NCBI GenBank assembly: GCA_964517075.1
Contig: CAZFAT010000019.1
Location: 1-8,487, forward strand
Source of the DNA: CAZFAT01 sp964517075
Lineage (GTDB): Bacteria > Acidobacteriota > Vicinamibacteria > Vicinamibacterales > SCN-69-37
Direction of reading: 5' to 3'
DNA length: 8,487 nucleotides
How positions within the stretch are numbered: position 1 is the first letter of the stretch; the number at the start of each line of letters is the position of its first letter. Positions 1 to 7,928 of this stretch are shown piece after piece. A program made the translations under genes and the position numbers. The notes beneath the pieces are model-generated. The model had not been told where the DNA came from, did not search any database, and saw only the letters and a list, made by a program, of their open reading frames with translations.

Positions 1-2
1 TG

Positions 3-638
3 ATCCCGAACTTCCTGGACGTCCGGACCTGGGCCCGCCGGCCCGACGCCGAGCTGCGCGCCCGGCTCTGTCCGCCCGGCTGCGAGGCCGTGGTCATGCA
101 CGTGTCGAATTTCCGCCCTGTCAAACGCGTGGACTGCGTCCTCGAAATCTTCCGCCGCAACCGATCCCGCATCTCCGCGCGTCTCGTGATGATTGGCGAT
201 GGGCCGGACCGCCACGACCTCGAGCGCAAGACGGCGGCCACCGGCCTCGGCGATCACGTGGAGTTCGTGACCGAGCAGCAGGACCTCGTCCCCTGGCTGT
301 CGGCGGCCGACCTCTTCCTCCTGCCGTCCTCGCAGGAGAGCTTCGGCCTCGCGGCACTCGAGGCGATGTCCTGCGAGGTGCCGGTGATTGCGTCCTGCGT
401 CGGCGGCGTGCCCGAAGTCATCACCGATGGCGTCACCGGCATTCTCCGTGCGCCCGACGACGTGGAGGGGATGAGCGAGGCGGCGATTACGCTGCTGCAG
501 AACCCGACGCGCCGCCGCGACCTCGCGACCGCCGCCGCCCTCGACGTCCGCCGCCGCTTCTCGGAGGAGGAGATTGTGCCGAAGTACGAGCAGTATTACG
601 AAGATGTTCTGTCGGGAAAGACAGAAGTGGGCAAGTAA
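3..638 (+). CDS. bshA: BshA-type glycosyltransferase (N-acetyl-glucosaminyl L-malate synthase), C-terminal part
   Basis: Bacillithiol synthesis, first step: a cytoplasmic GT4 retaining glycosyltransferase that joins GlcNAc from UDP-GlcNAc to L-malate. The frame is open from the window edge, so the N-terminal acceptor half is missing; 211 residues remain of a family usually about 375-380 long. The visible part starts with an IPNFLD motif, then HVSNFRPVKRVD, which is very characteristic of BshA. GDGP follows, then ADLFLLPS and the GT4 E-x7-E motif in ESFGLAALE (visible residues 112-120, codon for the first Glu at 336), and VPVIAS-GGVPEVI. The common 'ACGVPV' is 'SCEVPV' here. A GTG at 90 is an internal Val codon, not a start, because homologous sequence continues upstream. 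Bacillithiol is known in Firmicutes and also in Acidobacteria and Bacteroidetes. Other bsh genes are not in view. A generic GT4 enzyme is the alternative, but the HVSNFRPVKR stretch makes BshA the better call. Confidence 0.88.
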   Translation: MPNFLDVRTWARRPDAELRARLCPPGCEAVVMHVSNFRPVKRVDCVLEIFRRNRSRISARLVMIGDGPDRHDLERKTAATGLGDHVEFVTEQQDLVPWLSAADLFLLPSSQESFGLAALEAMSCEVPVIASCVGGVPEVITDGVTGILRAPDDVEGMSEAAITLLQNPTRRRDLATAAALDVRRRFSEEEIVPKYEQYYEDVLSGKTEVGK

Positions 639-703
639 CGGGTTCCTCATCATCTCAGGCTGTTTCTGGGGCGGCCAGATCGGCCACAATCACAGTAGAG
701 GAC

Positions 704-2107
<1,404 letters not shown>

Positions 2108-2122
2108 GGGCTTCAAGCGCCT

Positions 2123-3973
2123 ATGTCTCTGGGCATCAAGACCAAGCAGGTCGCCAGCGTCACGTTCATCGTCGGCCTGGCGGTCATTCTGCTGAGCGCG
2201 TGGTACATCTCGTCGCTGGCCACGGTGTGGCTGGGCGAGACGCGCGTCCGGGCCGAGCTGCTCGCCAACACGATCACGCATCGCGCCTTCGAGGTCGTCC
2301 GATCCGGGACCGATCCCATCACCGCCCTGCAGGCGGACGGCGGGCTGACGTCCATTCTGCAGTCGTTCGTGTACTCCGACAATCTGCTCTACGCCGCCAT
2401 CGTGGACGTCAACGGCGTCGCCATCGCACACAGCGACCCGACGAGTCTGGGCTACACGCCCGCCCGCGTTCAGAACCTCGACACCCTTCTCGACGCGGGG
2501 CCGGTCGCCCAGGCGCGCGCGATTTACACGCCGGGCGGGCGGCAGTACGAGCACGTGAAACCGCTCTTCCTGAACAACCAGGAGTTCGGGTCGATCCGGA
2601 TTGGCGTGTCGACGCTCTTCCTGCAGCAGGCGCTGGACCGGCAGATGCGAACGCCGCTCATCACGGCGGCGATTGCCATCCTCGTGGCGTCGTTCGTCGC
2701 GATGCTGCTGGCGCAGATCACCCTGCGCCCCATTCACGTCATCCGCACCGGCCTGGCCCGGCTCGGGCGTGGTGAACTGGACGTCAAAGTGGACCTGCCC
2801 CGCGACGCCGAGCTGGCCGACCTGGGCGATTCGTTCAAGGCGGTCACCGCCCGGCTCGCCGCCGACCGATCCGCGCTCGCCGACCAGAAAGCCACGCTCG
2901 AGTCCGTCGTGGACAGCCTGGAGGACGGCGTGGCGCTCTTCGGACCGCAGAGCACGCTGCTCTTCGCCAACCCGGTGATGCGGATGGCGCTCGGCCCGGG
3001 CGAGGGAACGGTCGATCGCCTCCTGGCGGCGGACCATCCCTACCGCCGCGCCGTCGAGCGTGCCCTCGTGGAGCGGACGCCGGTCCGGCCGGCGACGGTG
3101 CCGCTCCCCGGCGGTGGCGAGCGGCTGCTCCTCGTGCACCGCGTGGAGAACGACGCCGACGAACTGCTGGGCGTGATGCTGGTCGCGCGCAACGTCGCGT
3201 ACCTCACGCAGGTGGAATCCACGCTGAGTTACTCGCGCAAGCTGGCCGCCCTCGGCCGCCTCTCCGCCGGCATCGCCCACGAGGTCAAGAACCCGCTGAA
3301 CGCGACGATGATTCACCTCGAGCTGCTGAAGATGGAGCTCGGCGACAATCCCACCGCGCTCGAGCATGTCGCGGTGATTGGCGCGCAGATGCGGCGGCTC
3401 GACGACGTGGTGCAGGGGTTCCTGAAGTTCACGCGGCCCGAGGACCTGCAGTTGCAGCCCGTGTCGGTCGAGCCGCTGATTGGCGAGCTGATGCCGATCA
3501 TCACCGCCGAGGCGAGCAAGCACAACGTGGACGTCAAGGTGGAGTTCGCGCCGGACCTGCCGGCCGTGAGCGCCGATCCCGGAATGCTGCAGCAGGCGCT
3601 CCTCAATCTCGCCATCAACGCCTGCCAGGCCATGCCCCACGGCGGCCGGCTCCGGATTGCGGGCGCCGTCGCGCCGCGCCATCAGGTGGCGCTGATCTTC
3701 GAGGACACGGGCATCGGCATTCCGCCCGAGGAGCTCGCCCGCATCTTCGACCTCTACTTCACGACGAAGGAGCACGGCAGCGGCATCGGCCTGTCGCTCG
3801 TCTACCGCACCATCCAGCTCCACGACGGCGAGATTGAAGTGCAGTCGACGCCGGGGCGCGGCACGACGTTCCGGGTGCTGCTTCGCGAGGCGCCCGGCGC
3901 GCCGCGCAGCGCGGCCGCGGCCGCGAAAGAAGCGGGCAGTTCGCGCACCGGCCGCGTCATAACTGCGCCATAA
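2123..3973 (+). CDS. Membrane sensor histidine kinase, NtrB/ZraS type (Cache-like sensor, HAMP, PAS, HisKA, HATPase_c)
   Basis: Inner-membrane kinase that should phosphorylate D61 of the regulator encoded just before it. In order over 616 residues: transmembrane helix about 11-33; periplasmic domain about 34-175; second helix about 178-200; HAMP about 200-252; PAS-like segment about 256-365; HisKA with phospho-acceptor H386 in AGIAHEVKNPL; HATPase_c with N-box N499, G1 box DTGIGI at 528-533 and G2 box GSGIGL at 552-557. All catalytic boxes are intact. The periplasmic part has YAAIVDVNGVAIAHSDP at 90-106 and a later FGSIRIGVS, a pattern typical of small-ligand Cache sensors; the ligand cannot be inferred. 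The last 26 or so residues are an Ala/Gly-rich tail beyond the kinase fold. The start lies 15 bases after the regulator's stop with no good Shine-Dalgarno, suggesting translational coupling. Its stop overlaps the next start by one base. Confidence 0.94.
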   Translation: MSLGIKTKQVASVTFIVGLAVILLSAWYISSLATVWLGETRVRAELLANTITHRAFEVVRSGTDPITALQADGGLTSILQSFVYSDNLLYAAIVDVNGVAIAHSDPTSLGYTPARVQNLDTLLDAGPVAQARAIYTPGGRQYEHVKPLFLNNQEFGSIRIGVSTLFLQQALDRQMRTPLITAAIAILVASFVAMLLAQITLRPIHVIRTGLARLGRGELDVKVDLPRDAELADLGDSFKAVTARLAADRSALADQKATLESVVDSLEDGVALFGPQSTLLFANPVMRMALGPGEGTVDRLLAADHPYRRAVERALVERTPVRPATVPLPGGGERLLLVHRVENDADELLGVMLVARNVAYLTQVESTLSYSRKLAALGRLSAGIAHEVKNPLNATMIHLELLKMELGDNPTALEHVAVIGAQMRRLDDVVQGFLKFTRPEDLQLQPVSVEPLIGELMPIITAEASKHNVDVKVEFAPDLPAVSADPGMLQQALLNLAINACQAMPHGGRLRIAGAVAPRHQVALIFEDTGIGIPPEELARIFDLYFTTKEHGSGIGLSLVYRTIQLHDGEIEVQSTPGRGTTFRVLLREAPGAPRSAAAAAKEAGSSRTGRVITAP

Positions 3974-4515
3974 TGACGACAGTGTCCTTGGCCACCCGCG
4001 CCCTCCTCCTGGCGCTGGCGGCAGCCGGCACCGGGGCGTGTCACCGCACGCAAGCGGCCCGGCTGCCCGAGCCGCCCGTCACGCTCGACATCCCGCAACC
4101 GCCCTCGCGCGTGCCCATTCCGGTGACGCTCGCCGCTTACGAGCCTCCACCGGCGCCAGAACCGCCGCCACCCGCGCCGCCGCCCTCACGCCCGGCGGCC
4201 AACAACAAGCCCACGGACAAGCCCGCGCCCTCACCCGCGCCGCCGACGGCCGCCGACCCGCCGGCGCCCGTACTGCAGGCGACGGCGAATCCGACGGCCA
4301 GCGAGCAGAAGGTGCTCAACCTGCTGGACACGGCGAACCGCGACCTGAACCGGATTCCCCACAATCAGCTCTCACCGGTCGGCAAGGATCACTATCGGGT
4401 GGCGCGGAGCTTCGTGCAACTCGCCTTCGACGCGCTGAAGATCAAGAATTTCAGTTATGCGGAGAAACTCGCCGACAAGGCCGTGCTGCTGGCGGCGGGT
4501 CTCTCGAAACGGTAG
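3973..4515 (+). CDS. Proline-rich lipoprotein coupled to the two-component system
   Basis: A 180-residue predicted lipoprotein of unknown function. The N-terminus is a short Ala/Leu-rich signal (residues 5-22) ending at a lipobox-like GTGAC with C23 as the lipidated residue; Thr at -3 is a weak match, so lipidation is likely but not certain. A long low-complexity region of Pro, Ala and Glu (about 32-100) follows and could act as an extended spacer across the periplasm. The C-terminal 75 residues look helical (EQKVLNLLDTANRDLNRI, then RVARSFVQLAFDALKIKNF and YAEKLADKAVLLAAG), resembling a single TPR-like helical hairpin. The ATG shares its A with the kinase stop (TAATG), a classic coupled arrangement, and no separate ribosome site is visible. 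This places the protein in the kinase-regulator operon and suggests a sensory accessory or an envelope target, which is inference. It converges with the next gene across 7 bases. Confidence 0.85.
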   Translation: MTTVSLATRALLLALAAAGTGACHRTQAARLPEPPVTLDIPQPPSRVPIPVTLAAYEPPPAPEPPPPAPPPSRPAANNKPTDKPAPSPAPPTAADPPAPVLQATANPTASEQKVLNLLDTANRDLNRIPHNQLSPVGKDHYRVARSFVQLAFDALKIKNFSYAEKLADKAVLLAAGLSKR

Positions 4516-4522
4516 GCCAGCG

Positions 4523-5380
4523 TCATCGCTCCGTGTTCGCCGGCCGTTCCCACTTCGTCTTCAGCTCTTCCCACTGCGCGCTCAGGAACGACAGGGCCGG
4601 CTTGGGGTCGATGTTCGGCGCGAGCTGGCGGGCGCGTTCGGGGAGGATGACCTCGACGACCAATGTGTTCAAGTCGTTACGCAATCTCGCACCGGCGGTG
4701 CCCATCGAGCCGGCGCGAATCCAGCCGGCCGTGGCGGCGCCCAGCGCGCGCGGAAGATCATCCACGCCGCGGGCGGCCGCGGCGAGCCAGTAGGCGGCCG
4801 ACGCCGATTTCTCGGAAATCCTGACCTCGCGCTCGGCCGCCTCGAGGATGCGCGCGTAGACGTGCTCGCGGCCGCTCTCCGGCCCCTGCTGGGCCTGGCT
4901 GTCGAGCGACAAGGCCCACCACTCGAACAAGGCGTCGCGGCTCGCCTCGTCGAGCACGTCGGCGAAGGTCAGCGCCAGCTCGAACTGGGCGGCGGCGGCA
5001 CTGAAGCGGTCGCCGAGGCTGAACTGGTCGTCGAGGAAGAGCGTGAGCCCCAGCCCGATGACGTACTCGAGGGCGTCGCGGCGCCCCAGCCGAGCCAGGT
5101 CGACCCCACTCAGCGCCGCCCGCGCCTGGTCGATCGCGGCGCGTTCGGTCGTTTCCCGGTAGCGCTCGATCAGGGACCGCGCGTACACGACCGAGGCGGG
5201 GGACGCCAGTTCGGGGCGGGTCCGTGCGTCGGCGGCGGCCTTCGCCGCCTCCTCGTACCGCCGTTCGTTGTAGAGGCGCCGCGCCTCGGCGAGCGGGTCG
5301 GCCGCCGGAGCCTGCGCGAACGCGGCCGTGGCCATCAGGAGGAGCCCAACGGCCAGACCTGTCACCCGGCGATGCTGCAC
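4523..5380 (-). CDS. Secreted TPR-like protein of unknown function
   Basis: A 285-residue predicted periplasmic protein. A clear Sec signal peptide ends at AFA-QA, with cleavage expected after residue 22. The mature part is almost entirely helical and Ala/Glu/Arg-rich. ADPLAEARRLYNERRYEEAAKAA near residues 26-48 looks like a TPR unit, and AAYWLAAAARGVDDLPRALGAA near 195-218 is a second TPR-like helix pair; the middle section is less regular. It therefore probably binds other proteins or acts as a scaffold, but no specific function can be named. The start is GTG, supported by a G-rich Shine-Dalgarno four bases upstream. The gene is divergent from the VWA gene and shares its 149-base intergenic region, so joint regulation is possible. 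The 3' end runs into the convergent lipoprotein gene with only 7 bases between and no terminator hairpin visible. Confidence 0.85.
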   Translation of the reverse strand: MQHRRVTGLAVGLLLMATAAFAQAPAADPLAEARRLYNERRYEEAAKAAADARTRPELASPASVVYARSLIERYRETTERAAIDQARAALSGVDLARLGRRDALEYVIGLGLTLFLDDQFSLGDRFSAAAAQFELALTFADVLDEASRDALFEWWALSLDSQAQQGPESGREHVYARILEAAEREVRISEKSASAAYWLAAAARGVDDLPRALGAATAGWIRAGSMGTAGARLRNDLNTLVVEVILPERARQLAPNIDPKPALSFLSAQWEELKTKWERPANTER

Positions 5381-5384
5381 AAGG

Positions 5385-5392
5385 CTCCCCCC
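5385..5392 (-). promoter_or_regulatory. Ribosome binding site that decides the GTG start of the TPR-like gene
   Basis: On the minus strand the sequence GGGGGGAG lies four bases before the GTG at 5380. This supports GTG as the true start. An ATG a little further upstream (5394) is in a different frame and does not lead into the signal peptide. Confidence 0.6.
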
Positions 5393-5459
5393 ATTGCTCC
5401 GGTCGCGCGCGGCCGATATTCCATCACATGCGCCACGTAACTCTTACACACTCCCGAGA

Positions 5460-5471
5460 TTTCGTTCGAAA
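5460..5471. promoter_or_regulatory. Short inverted repeat, possible operator
   Basis: TTTCGTTCGAAA has two five-base arms (TTTCG/CGAAA) around a TT centre. It lies in the middle of the divergent intergenic region, about 30 bases upstream of the sigma-54-like site. A short symmetric AT-containing element in a GC-rich background fits a binding site, but arms of five bases can arise by chance. Confidence 0.3.
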
Positions 5472-5499
5472 AATCCCGACCATCGCGCCTCTGTCGCCC

Positions 5500-5516
5500 T
5501 TGGCAAGGAAGTTGAT
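5500..5516 (+). promoter_or_regulatory. Candidate sigma-54 (-24/-12) promoter of the VWA/OmpA operon
   Basis: TTGGCAAGGAAGTTGAT matches the YTGGCACGRNNNTTGCW consensus at all positions but two, with correct GG-to-GC spacing. The -24 GG is present at 5502-5503. One mismatch matters: the -12 GC is GA (5514-5515). If real, transcription would start near 5527, only about three bases before the ATG at 5530, giving a nearly leaderless message. The absence of a properly spaced Shine-Dalgarno before that ATG is compatible with this. A purine-rich AAGGAAG inside the site is an alternative reading, as a ribosome site, but it is too far from the ATG. Confidence 0.3.
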
Positions 5517-5529
5517 ACGTAATCCGGCG

Positions 5530-6480
5530 ATGCGAGTTGCCCTTGTGGTCGCGCTCGTGCTGGTTATCTGGTTTCCGGCGGTTGGCACCGGCCAGGAACC
5601 CCAGGCGACCCCAGCGCCGCGACCGACCTTCCGCTCCAGCGTACAACGCGTCGTCATCGCCGCGTCGGTGCGCACGCGGCGGGGCCGGCCGGTGACGGGC
5701 CTCAAGGCAACGGACTTCACGCTCCTCGACTCGGGCATCGTCAAGCCCATCCTGGCGTTCCACTCGGATCCGACGCCCGTCAGCGTCGGGTTGCTCGTGG
5801 ACTTCAGCGGCAGCATGGGGGTGGCGGCCCGGCGAGCGGCGGCGTACGAGAACGCGCAGCAACTGATTGGTCAGTTGACGCCGGCCGTGGACCGCGCGGC
5901 GCTCTTCGTCTTCGACAAGTTCCTGCGCGAGCTGCAACCGCTCGCGCCGGCGCCCGGCGACGTGCTCGCGCAGTTGCAGGCGGTCCGGAGTCCATTCGGC
6001 GTGACGTCGCTCTTCGACGCCATTGCCGAGACGGGCAACATCCTGGCGCGCACGGGCGGCCCCCGGCGCGCGGTCGTGGCGCTGACCGACGGCTCGGACA
6101 ACGCGAGCACGATGACGCCCGAGGAGGTGTCGGCGCTCGCGAGCGGCATCGACGTGCCGGTCTACGTGGTCATCGTCGTGTCGCCGTTCGACGCCGGCCG
6201 CGGGTCGGAGGTGGACGACGAGCGGCTGGACCAGGTGCTGGCGGGCCCGCTGGGCAACCTGGCGCGCTGGACGGGCGGCGAGATTTACACCGGGCTTGGT
6301 ACGGCGGAGGCCAGTCAGGTGGCGCGGGAAGTGGTGATGGATCTTCGTCAGCAGTACTTGATTGCGTTCGAACCGGAAGCGCATCCGGGATGGCATCCCA
6401 TCACGCTGCGCACGCGGGACGCGAGTCTCGTCGTGCGGACGCGCGGTGGATTCATGGTGCGGCAACCGGCGGGATTGTAA
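5530..6480 (+). CDS. Secreted VWFA-related protein of the acidobacterial type
   Basis: A 316-residue exported protein with a von Willebrand factor A domain, matching in layout the VWFA-related family that is expanded in Acidobacteria (TIGR03436). The N-terminus MRVALVVALVLVIWFPAVGTGQE is a good Sec signal. A preceding small domain (about 33-80, VVIAASVRTRRGRPVTGLKATDF) is typical of this family. The VWA fold covers about 84-280 with a complete metal-ion-dependent adhesion site: DFSGS at 91-95, T159 and D187 in ALTDGSD. The tail, QQYLIAFEP-WHPITLRTRD-VVRTRGGFMV, is the usual family ending. The reading frame stays open further upstream, but that part lies antisense to the neighbouring gene; the ATG at 5530 is chosen because it directly starts the signal peptide. 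VWA domains with intact MIDAS bind protein partners via a metal ion; the partner is unknown. It forms an operon with the OmpA-like lipoprotein 18 bases downstream. Confidence 0.92.
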   Translation: MRVALVVALVLVIWFPAVGTGQEPQATPAPRPTFRSSVQRVVIAASVRTRRGRPVTGLKATDFTLLDSGIVKPILAFHSDPTPVSVGLLVDFSGSMGVAARRAAAYENAQQLIGQLTPAVDRAALFVFDKFLRELQPLAPAPGDVLAQLQAVRSPFGVTSLFDAIAETGNILARTGGPRRAVVALTDGSDNASTMTPEEVSALASGIDVPVYVVIVVSPFDAGRGSEVDDERLDQVLAGPLGNLARWTGGEIYTGLGTAEASQVAREVVMDLRQQYLIAFEPEAHPGWHPITLRTRDASLVVRTRGGFMVRQPAGL

Positions 6481-6486
6481 GGACTC

Positions 6487-6494
6487 AGGAGGAG
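6487..6494 (+). promoter_or_regulatory. Strong Shine-Dalgarno of the OmpA-like lipoprotein
   Basis: AGGAGGAG lies four bases before the ATG at 6499. It is the best ribosome binding site in the window and suggests high translation, as expected for an abundant envelope lipoprotein. Confidence 0.75.
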
Positions 6495-6498
6495 TGTC

Positions 6499-7185
6499 AT
6501 GAAAAAGTCGCTCGCATTTTTCGCAATGGTGGCGCTGACCGGCATGGCGTCGACAGCGTGTGCCACCAAGGGGTTCGTGAACAACCAGGTCGGCGCGGTG
6601 AGCAGCAAGGTCGATACGCTCAGCGAGTCGCTCGAGGCGACGCAGGAGCGCACCCGCCAGAACGAGACGCGCATTGGTGAAGTCGATCAGCGTGTCGGCG
6701 TCGTGGCGACCTCGGCCGAGCGCGCCAACTCGGCAGCGACGGCGGCCGACTCGAAGGCCGTGGCCGCGGCTGAAGCGGCGCGCGCCGCGGAAGCCAAGGC
6801 GATGGCGGTCGAGACCTCGACCAAGCGCATCATGTATGAAGTGGTCCTGAGCGAGAACCAGGGCAACTTCACGTTCGGCAAGTCCGTGCTGCCCGACGCG
6901 GCCAAGACGCGGATTGACGAGCTGGTGACCCAGATCAAGTCGGACCCGAAGGGGGCCTACTTCGAGATCGAAGGCCACACCGACAACGTGGGTGAGGCGC
7001 TGTACAACGAGAAACTGGGTCTGGAGCGCGCCGAGGCCGTGAAGCGGTACCTCTACGAGCAGCACCAGATTCCGCTGCACCGCATGAACGTCGTCAGCTA
7101 CGGCGAGACGAAGCCGTCTGTCGAGAACAACAACCGCGACAACCGCGCGCAGAACCGGCGCGTGGTCCTGCGGATCCTCGGGTAG
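6499..7185 (+). CDS. Lipoprotein with coiled coil and OmpA-type peptidoglycan-binding domain
   Basis: A 228-residue outer-membrane lipoprotein that should anchor the outer membrane to the cell wall. Signal MKKSLAFFAMVALTGMASTAC gives lipidation at C21 (lipobox STAC). Residues about 26-108 form a long Ala/Glu/Ser/Thr-rich coiled coil without Pro, resembling the alanine zipper of Lpp. The OmpA C-terminal domain covers about 111-228: FTFGKSVL, EGHTDNVG with D162, LGLERAEAVK with R177, and NRAQNRRV near 215-222. The D162/R177 spacing of 15 matches the pair that binds diaminopimelate in OmpA/Pal domains, so peptidoglycan binding is expected. There is no beta-barrel, so this is Pal-like rather than true OmpA; the coiled coil distinguishes it from classical Pal, and no tol genes are nearby. 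It is the second gene of the VWA operon, with a strong ribosome site and a terminator after it. Confidence 0.93.
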   Translation: MKKSLAFFAMVALTGMASTACATKGFVNNQVGAVSSKVDTLSESLEATQERTRQNETRIGEVDQRVGVVATSAERANSAATAADSKAVAAAEAARAAEAKAMAVETSTKRIMYEVVLSENQGNFTFGKSVLPDAAKTRIDELVTQIKSDPKGAYFEIEGHTDNVGEALYNEKLGLERAEAVKRYLYEQHQIPLHRMNVVSYGETKPSVENNNRDNRAQNRRVVLRILG

Positions 7186-7207
7186 CACCCCACCTGATTC
7201 ACCCGCC

Positions 7208-7223
7208 GGCGAGCGTGCTCGCC
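7208..7223. repeat. Small hairpin just upstream of the terminator
   Basis: GGCGAGC and GCTCGCC form a seven-base inverted repeat around GT. It lies between the OmpA-like stop codon and the terminator and has no T-run of its own. It may stabilise the 3' end of the message or simply be part of the termination region. Confidence 0.45.
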
Positions 7224-7226
7224 ATC

Positions 7227-7267
7227 AACGGCGGCTCCGGCTGATTGCCGGAGCCGCCGTTTCGTTT
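7227..7267 (+). terminator. Intrinsic terminator of the VWA/OmpA operon
   Basis: A perfect 15-base-pair stem (left arm 7227-7241, right arm 7247-7261) with loop TGATT, followed by TTTCGTTT overlapping the base of the right arm. The T-rich side is on the plus strand, so it ends plus-strand transcription; there is no T-run on the other side. It also separates the operon from the convergent cytochrome gene, whose stop codon is about ten bases further on. Confidence 0.88.
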
Positions 7268-7275
7268 CCCTGACT

Positions 7276-7860
7276 TCACTTCCCGGTCAGCATAAACGCG
7301 ATGAGGCTGTCGATCTGCTCGGGCGTCAGGCCGGCGACGAGACCTTCGGGCATCATGGACACAGTGGCGTCCGCGCGGTTCTTGATGCGCTCGGCCGCAA
7401 TGGGCACGCCGCGGCCGCCGGGCTGGCTGGCCGTGCGGATGAACACCACCTGCGCGTCTTCGCGGGCAATCAGCCCGCTCACGGTCGATCCATCGTCGAG
7501 CGTCAGCACGACCATCGCGTACTGATCGGAGATGGTCTTGGACGGGAATAGGACCGACTCGAGCAGATCGCGTCGCGCGAAGCGGCTGCCCACGGTCGAC
7601 AGGTCTGGCCCGACCGAGTTGCCGAGCTCGCCGAAGATGTGGCAGTTGCCGCAGAGCGCCTGAAACCAGACCTTGCCCTGTTCCGCCGAGCCTTTGGACT
7701 GATAGGTCGCCGCCGTCAGCTGATCCATGATCTGCTGCCGCGTCAGCCCCGAGCCCGGATAGGGATCGTCCGGCGCCGGCGCCTGCTGCGCGGCGACGAC
7801 CACGGCGGACGCGGCGAGCAGGGCCGCGGCAGCGGCCAGGCGTGTGCGGTTCAGGGCCAT
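7276..7860 (-). CDS. Secreted mono-heme cytochrome c, 'putative heme-binding domain' family
   Basis: A 194-residue periplasmic electron carrier. A Sec signal (residues 1-23 or so, ending VVVAAQQ) exports it for heme attachment. There is one heme c motif, CGNCH at 70-74. GPDLSTVG and RRDLLESVLFPSKTI follow, then the Y-x-VLTLDDGSTVSGLI segment, and MMPEGL with M169/M170 as likely sixth heme ligand, ending LTPEQIDSLIAFML. This order fits the Planctomycete/Verrucomicrobium-type heme-binding domain (TIGR02603), also common in Acidobacteria, where it is often fused to or placed beside PQQ or other dehydrogenases. The redox partner is not visible here. The ATG is the only one leading into the signal peptide; the ribosome site is weak. 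It lies 104 bases downstream of a paralog in the same direction, so the two are probably co-transcribed. Confidence 0.9.
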   Translation of the reverse strand: MALNRTRLAAAAALLAASAVVVAAQQAPAPDDPYPGSGLTRQQIMDQLTAATYQSKGSAEQGKVWFQALCGNCHIFGELGNSVGPDLSTVGSRFARRDLLESVLFPSKTISDQYAMVVLTLDDGSTVSGLIAREDAQVVFIRTASQPGGRGVPIAAERIKNRADATVSMMPEGLVAGLTPEQIDSLIAFMLTGK

Positions 7861-7880
7861 CGATCCATTCTAGGGCGGAT

Positions 7881-7902
7881 CCGCAGGGCAGAAGCCCTGC
7901 GG
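7881..7902. repeat. REP-like palindrome between the two cytochrome genes
   Basis: CCGCAGGGC and GCCCTGCGG form a perfect nine-base inverted repeat around AGAA. On the minus strand it reads GTAGCCGCAGGGCTTC and onward, the form of extragenic palindromes that recur many times in acidobacterial genomes. There is no T-run on the minus strand, so it is not a simple terminator. Within an operon such a hairpin could protect the upstream message or reduce read-through. Only one copy is in the window, so repetition is recognition from memory, not shown here. Confidence 0.55.
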
Positions 7903-7928
7903 CTACGGCTGCCGCCGTCCGGCGCCCA

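Larger units (their letters stand above)
5381..5529. promoter_or_regulatory. Divergent intergenic region between the TPR-like and VWA genes
   Basis: These 149 bases must hold the promoters for both the minus-strand TPR-like gene and the plus-strand VWA/OmpA operon. They are visibly more AT-rich than the flanking genes, mainly at 5436-5476 and 5505-5522. Two elements stand out and are listed separately: a short inverted repeat at 5460-5471 and a sigma-54-like site at 5500-5516. I could not find a convincing -35/-10 sigma-70 pair on either strand. Confidence 0.6.

Noticed and set aside
639..703. Sigma-70 promoter upstream of the response regulator (CACAAT at 685-690 as -10)
   Set aside because: No acceptable -35 at the right distance and only a partial -10 match; too weak to annotate.
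4038..4793. Alternative-frame reading frame over the lipoprotein gene and into the convergent gene
   Set aside because: It is a shadow: low-complexity Arg/Ala/Gly composition, and it overlaps two genes with clear export signals in other frames.
5224..5529. N-terminal extension of the VWA gene to an earlier start (5224 or ATG 5428)
   Set aside because: The extension is Arg/Pro-rich, partly antisense to the TPR-like gene, and would bury the signal peptide inside the protein. The ATG at 5530 starts directly at the signal peptide.
5362..7188. Antisense reading frame of 608 codons opposite the VWA and OmpA-like genes
   Set aside because: Same biased composition, no domain, and it would run across a divergent promoter region. 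The plus-strand genes have signal peptides, intact active motifs and a good ribosome site.
7881..7902. Intrinsic terminator between the cytochrome genes
   Set aside because: A strong hairpin is present, but no T-run follows on the minus strand, so it is listed as a REP-like palindrome instead.
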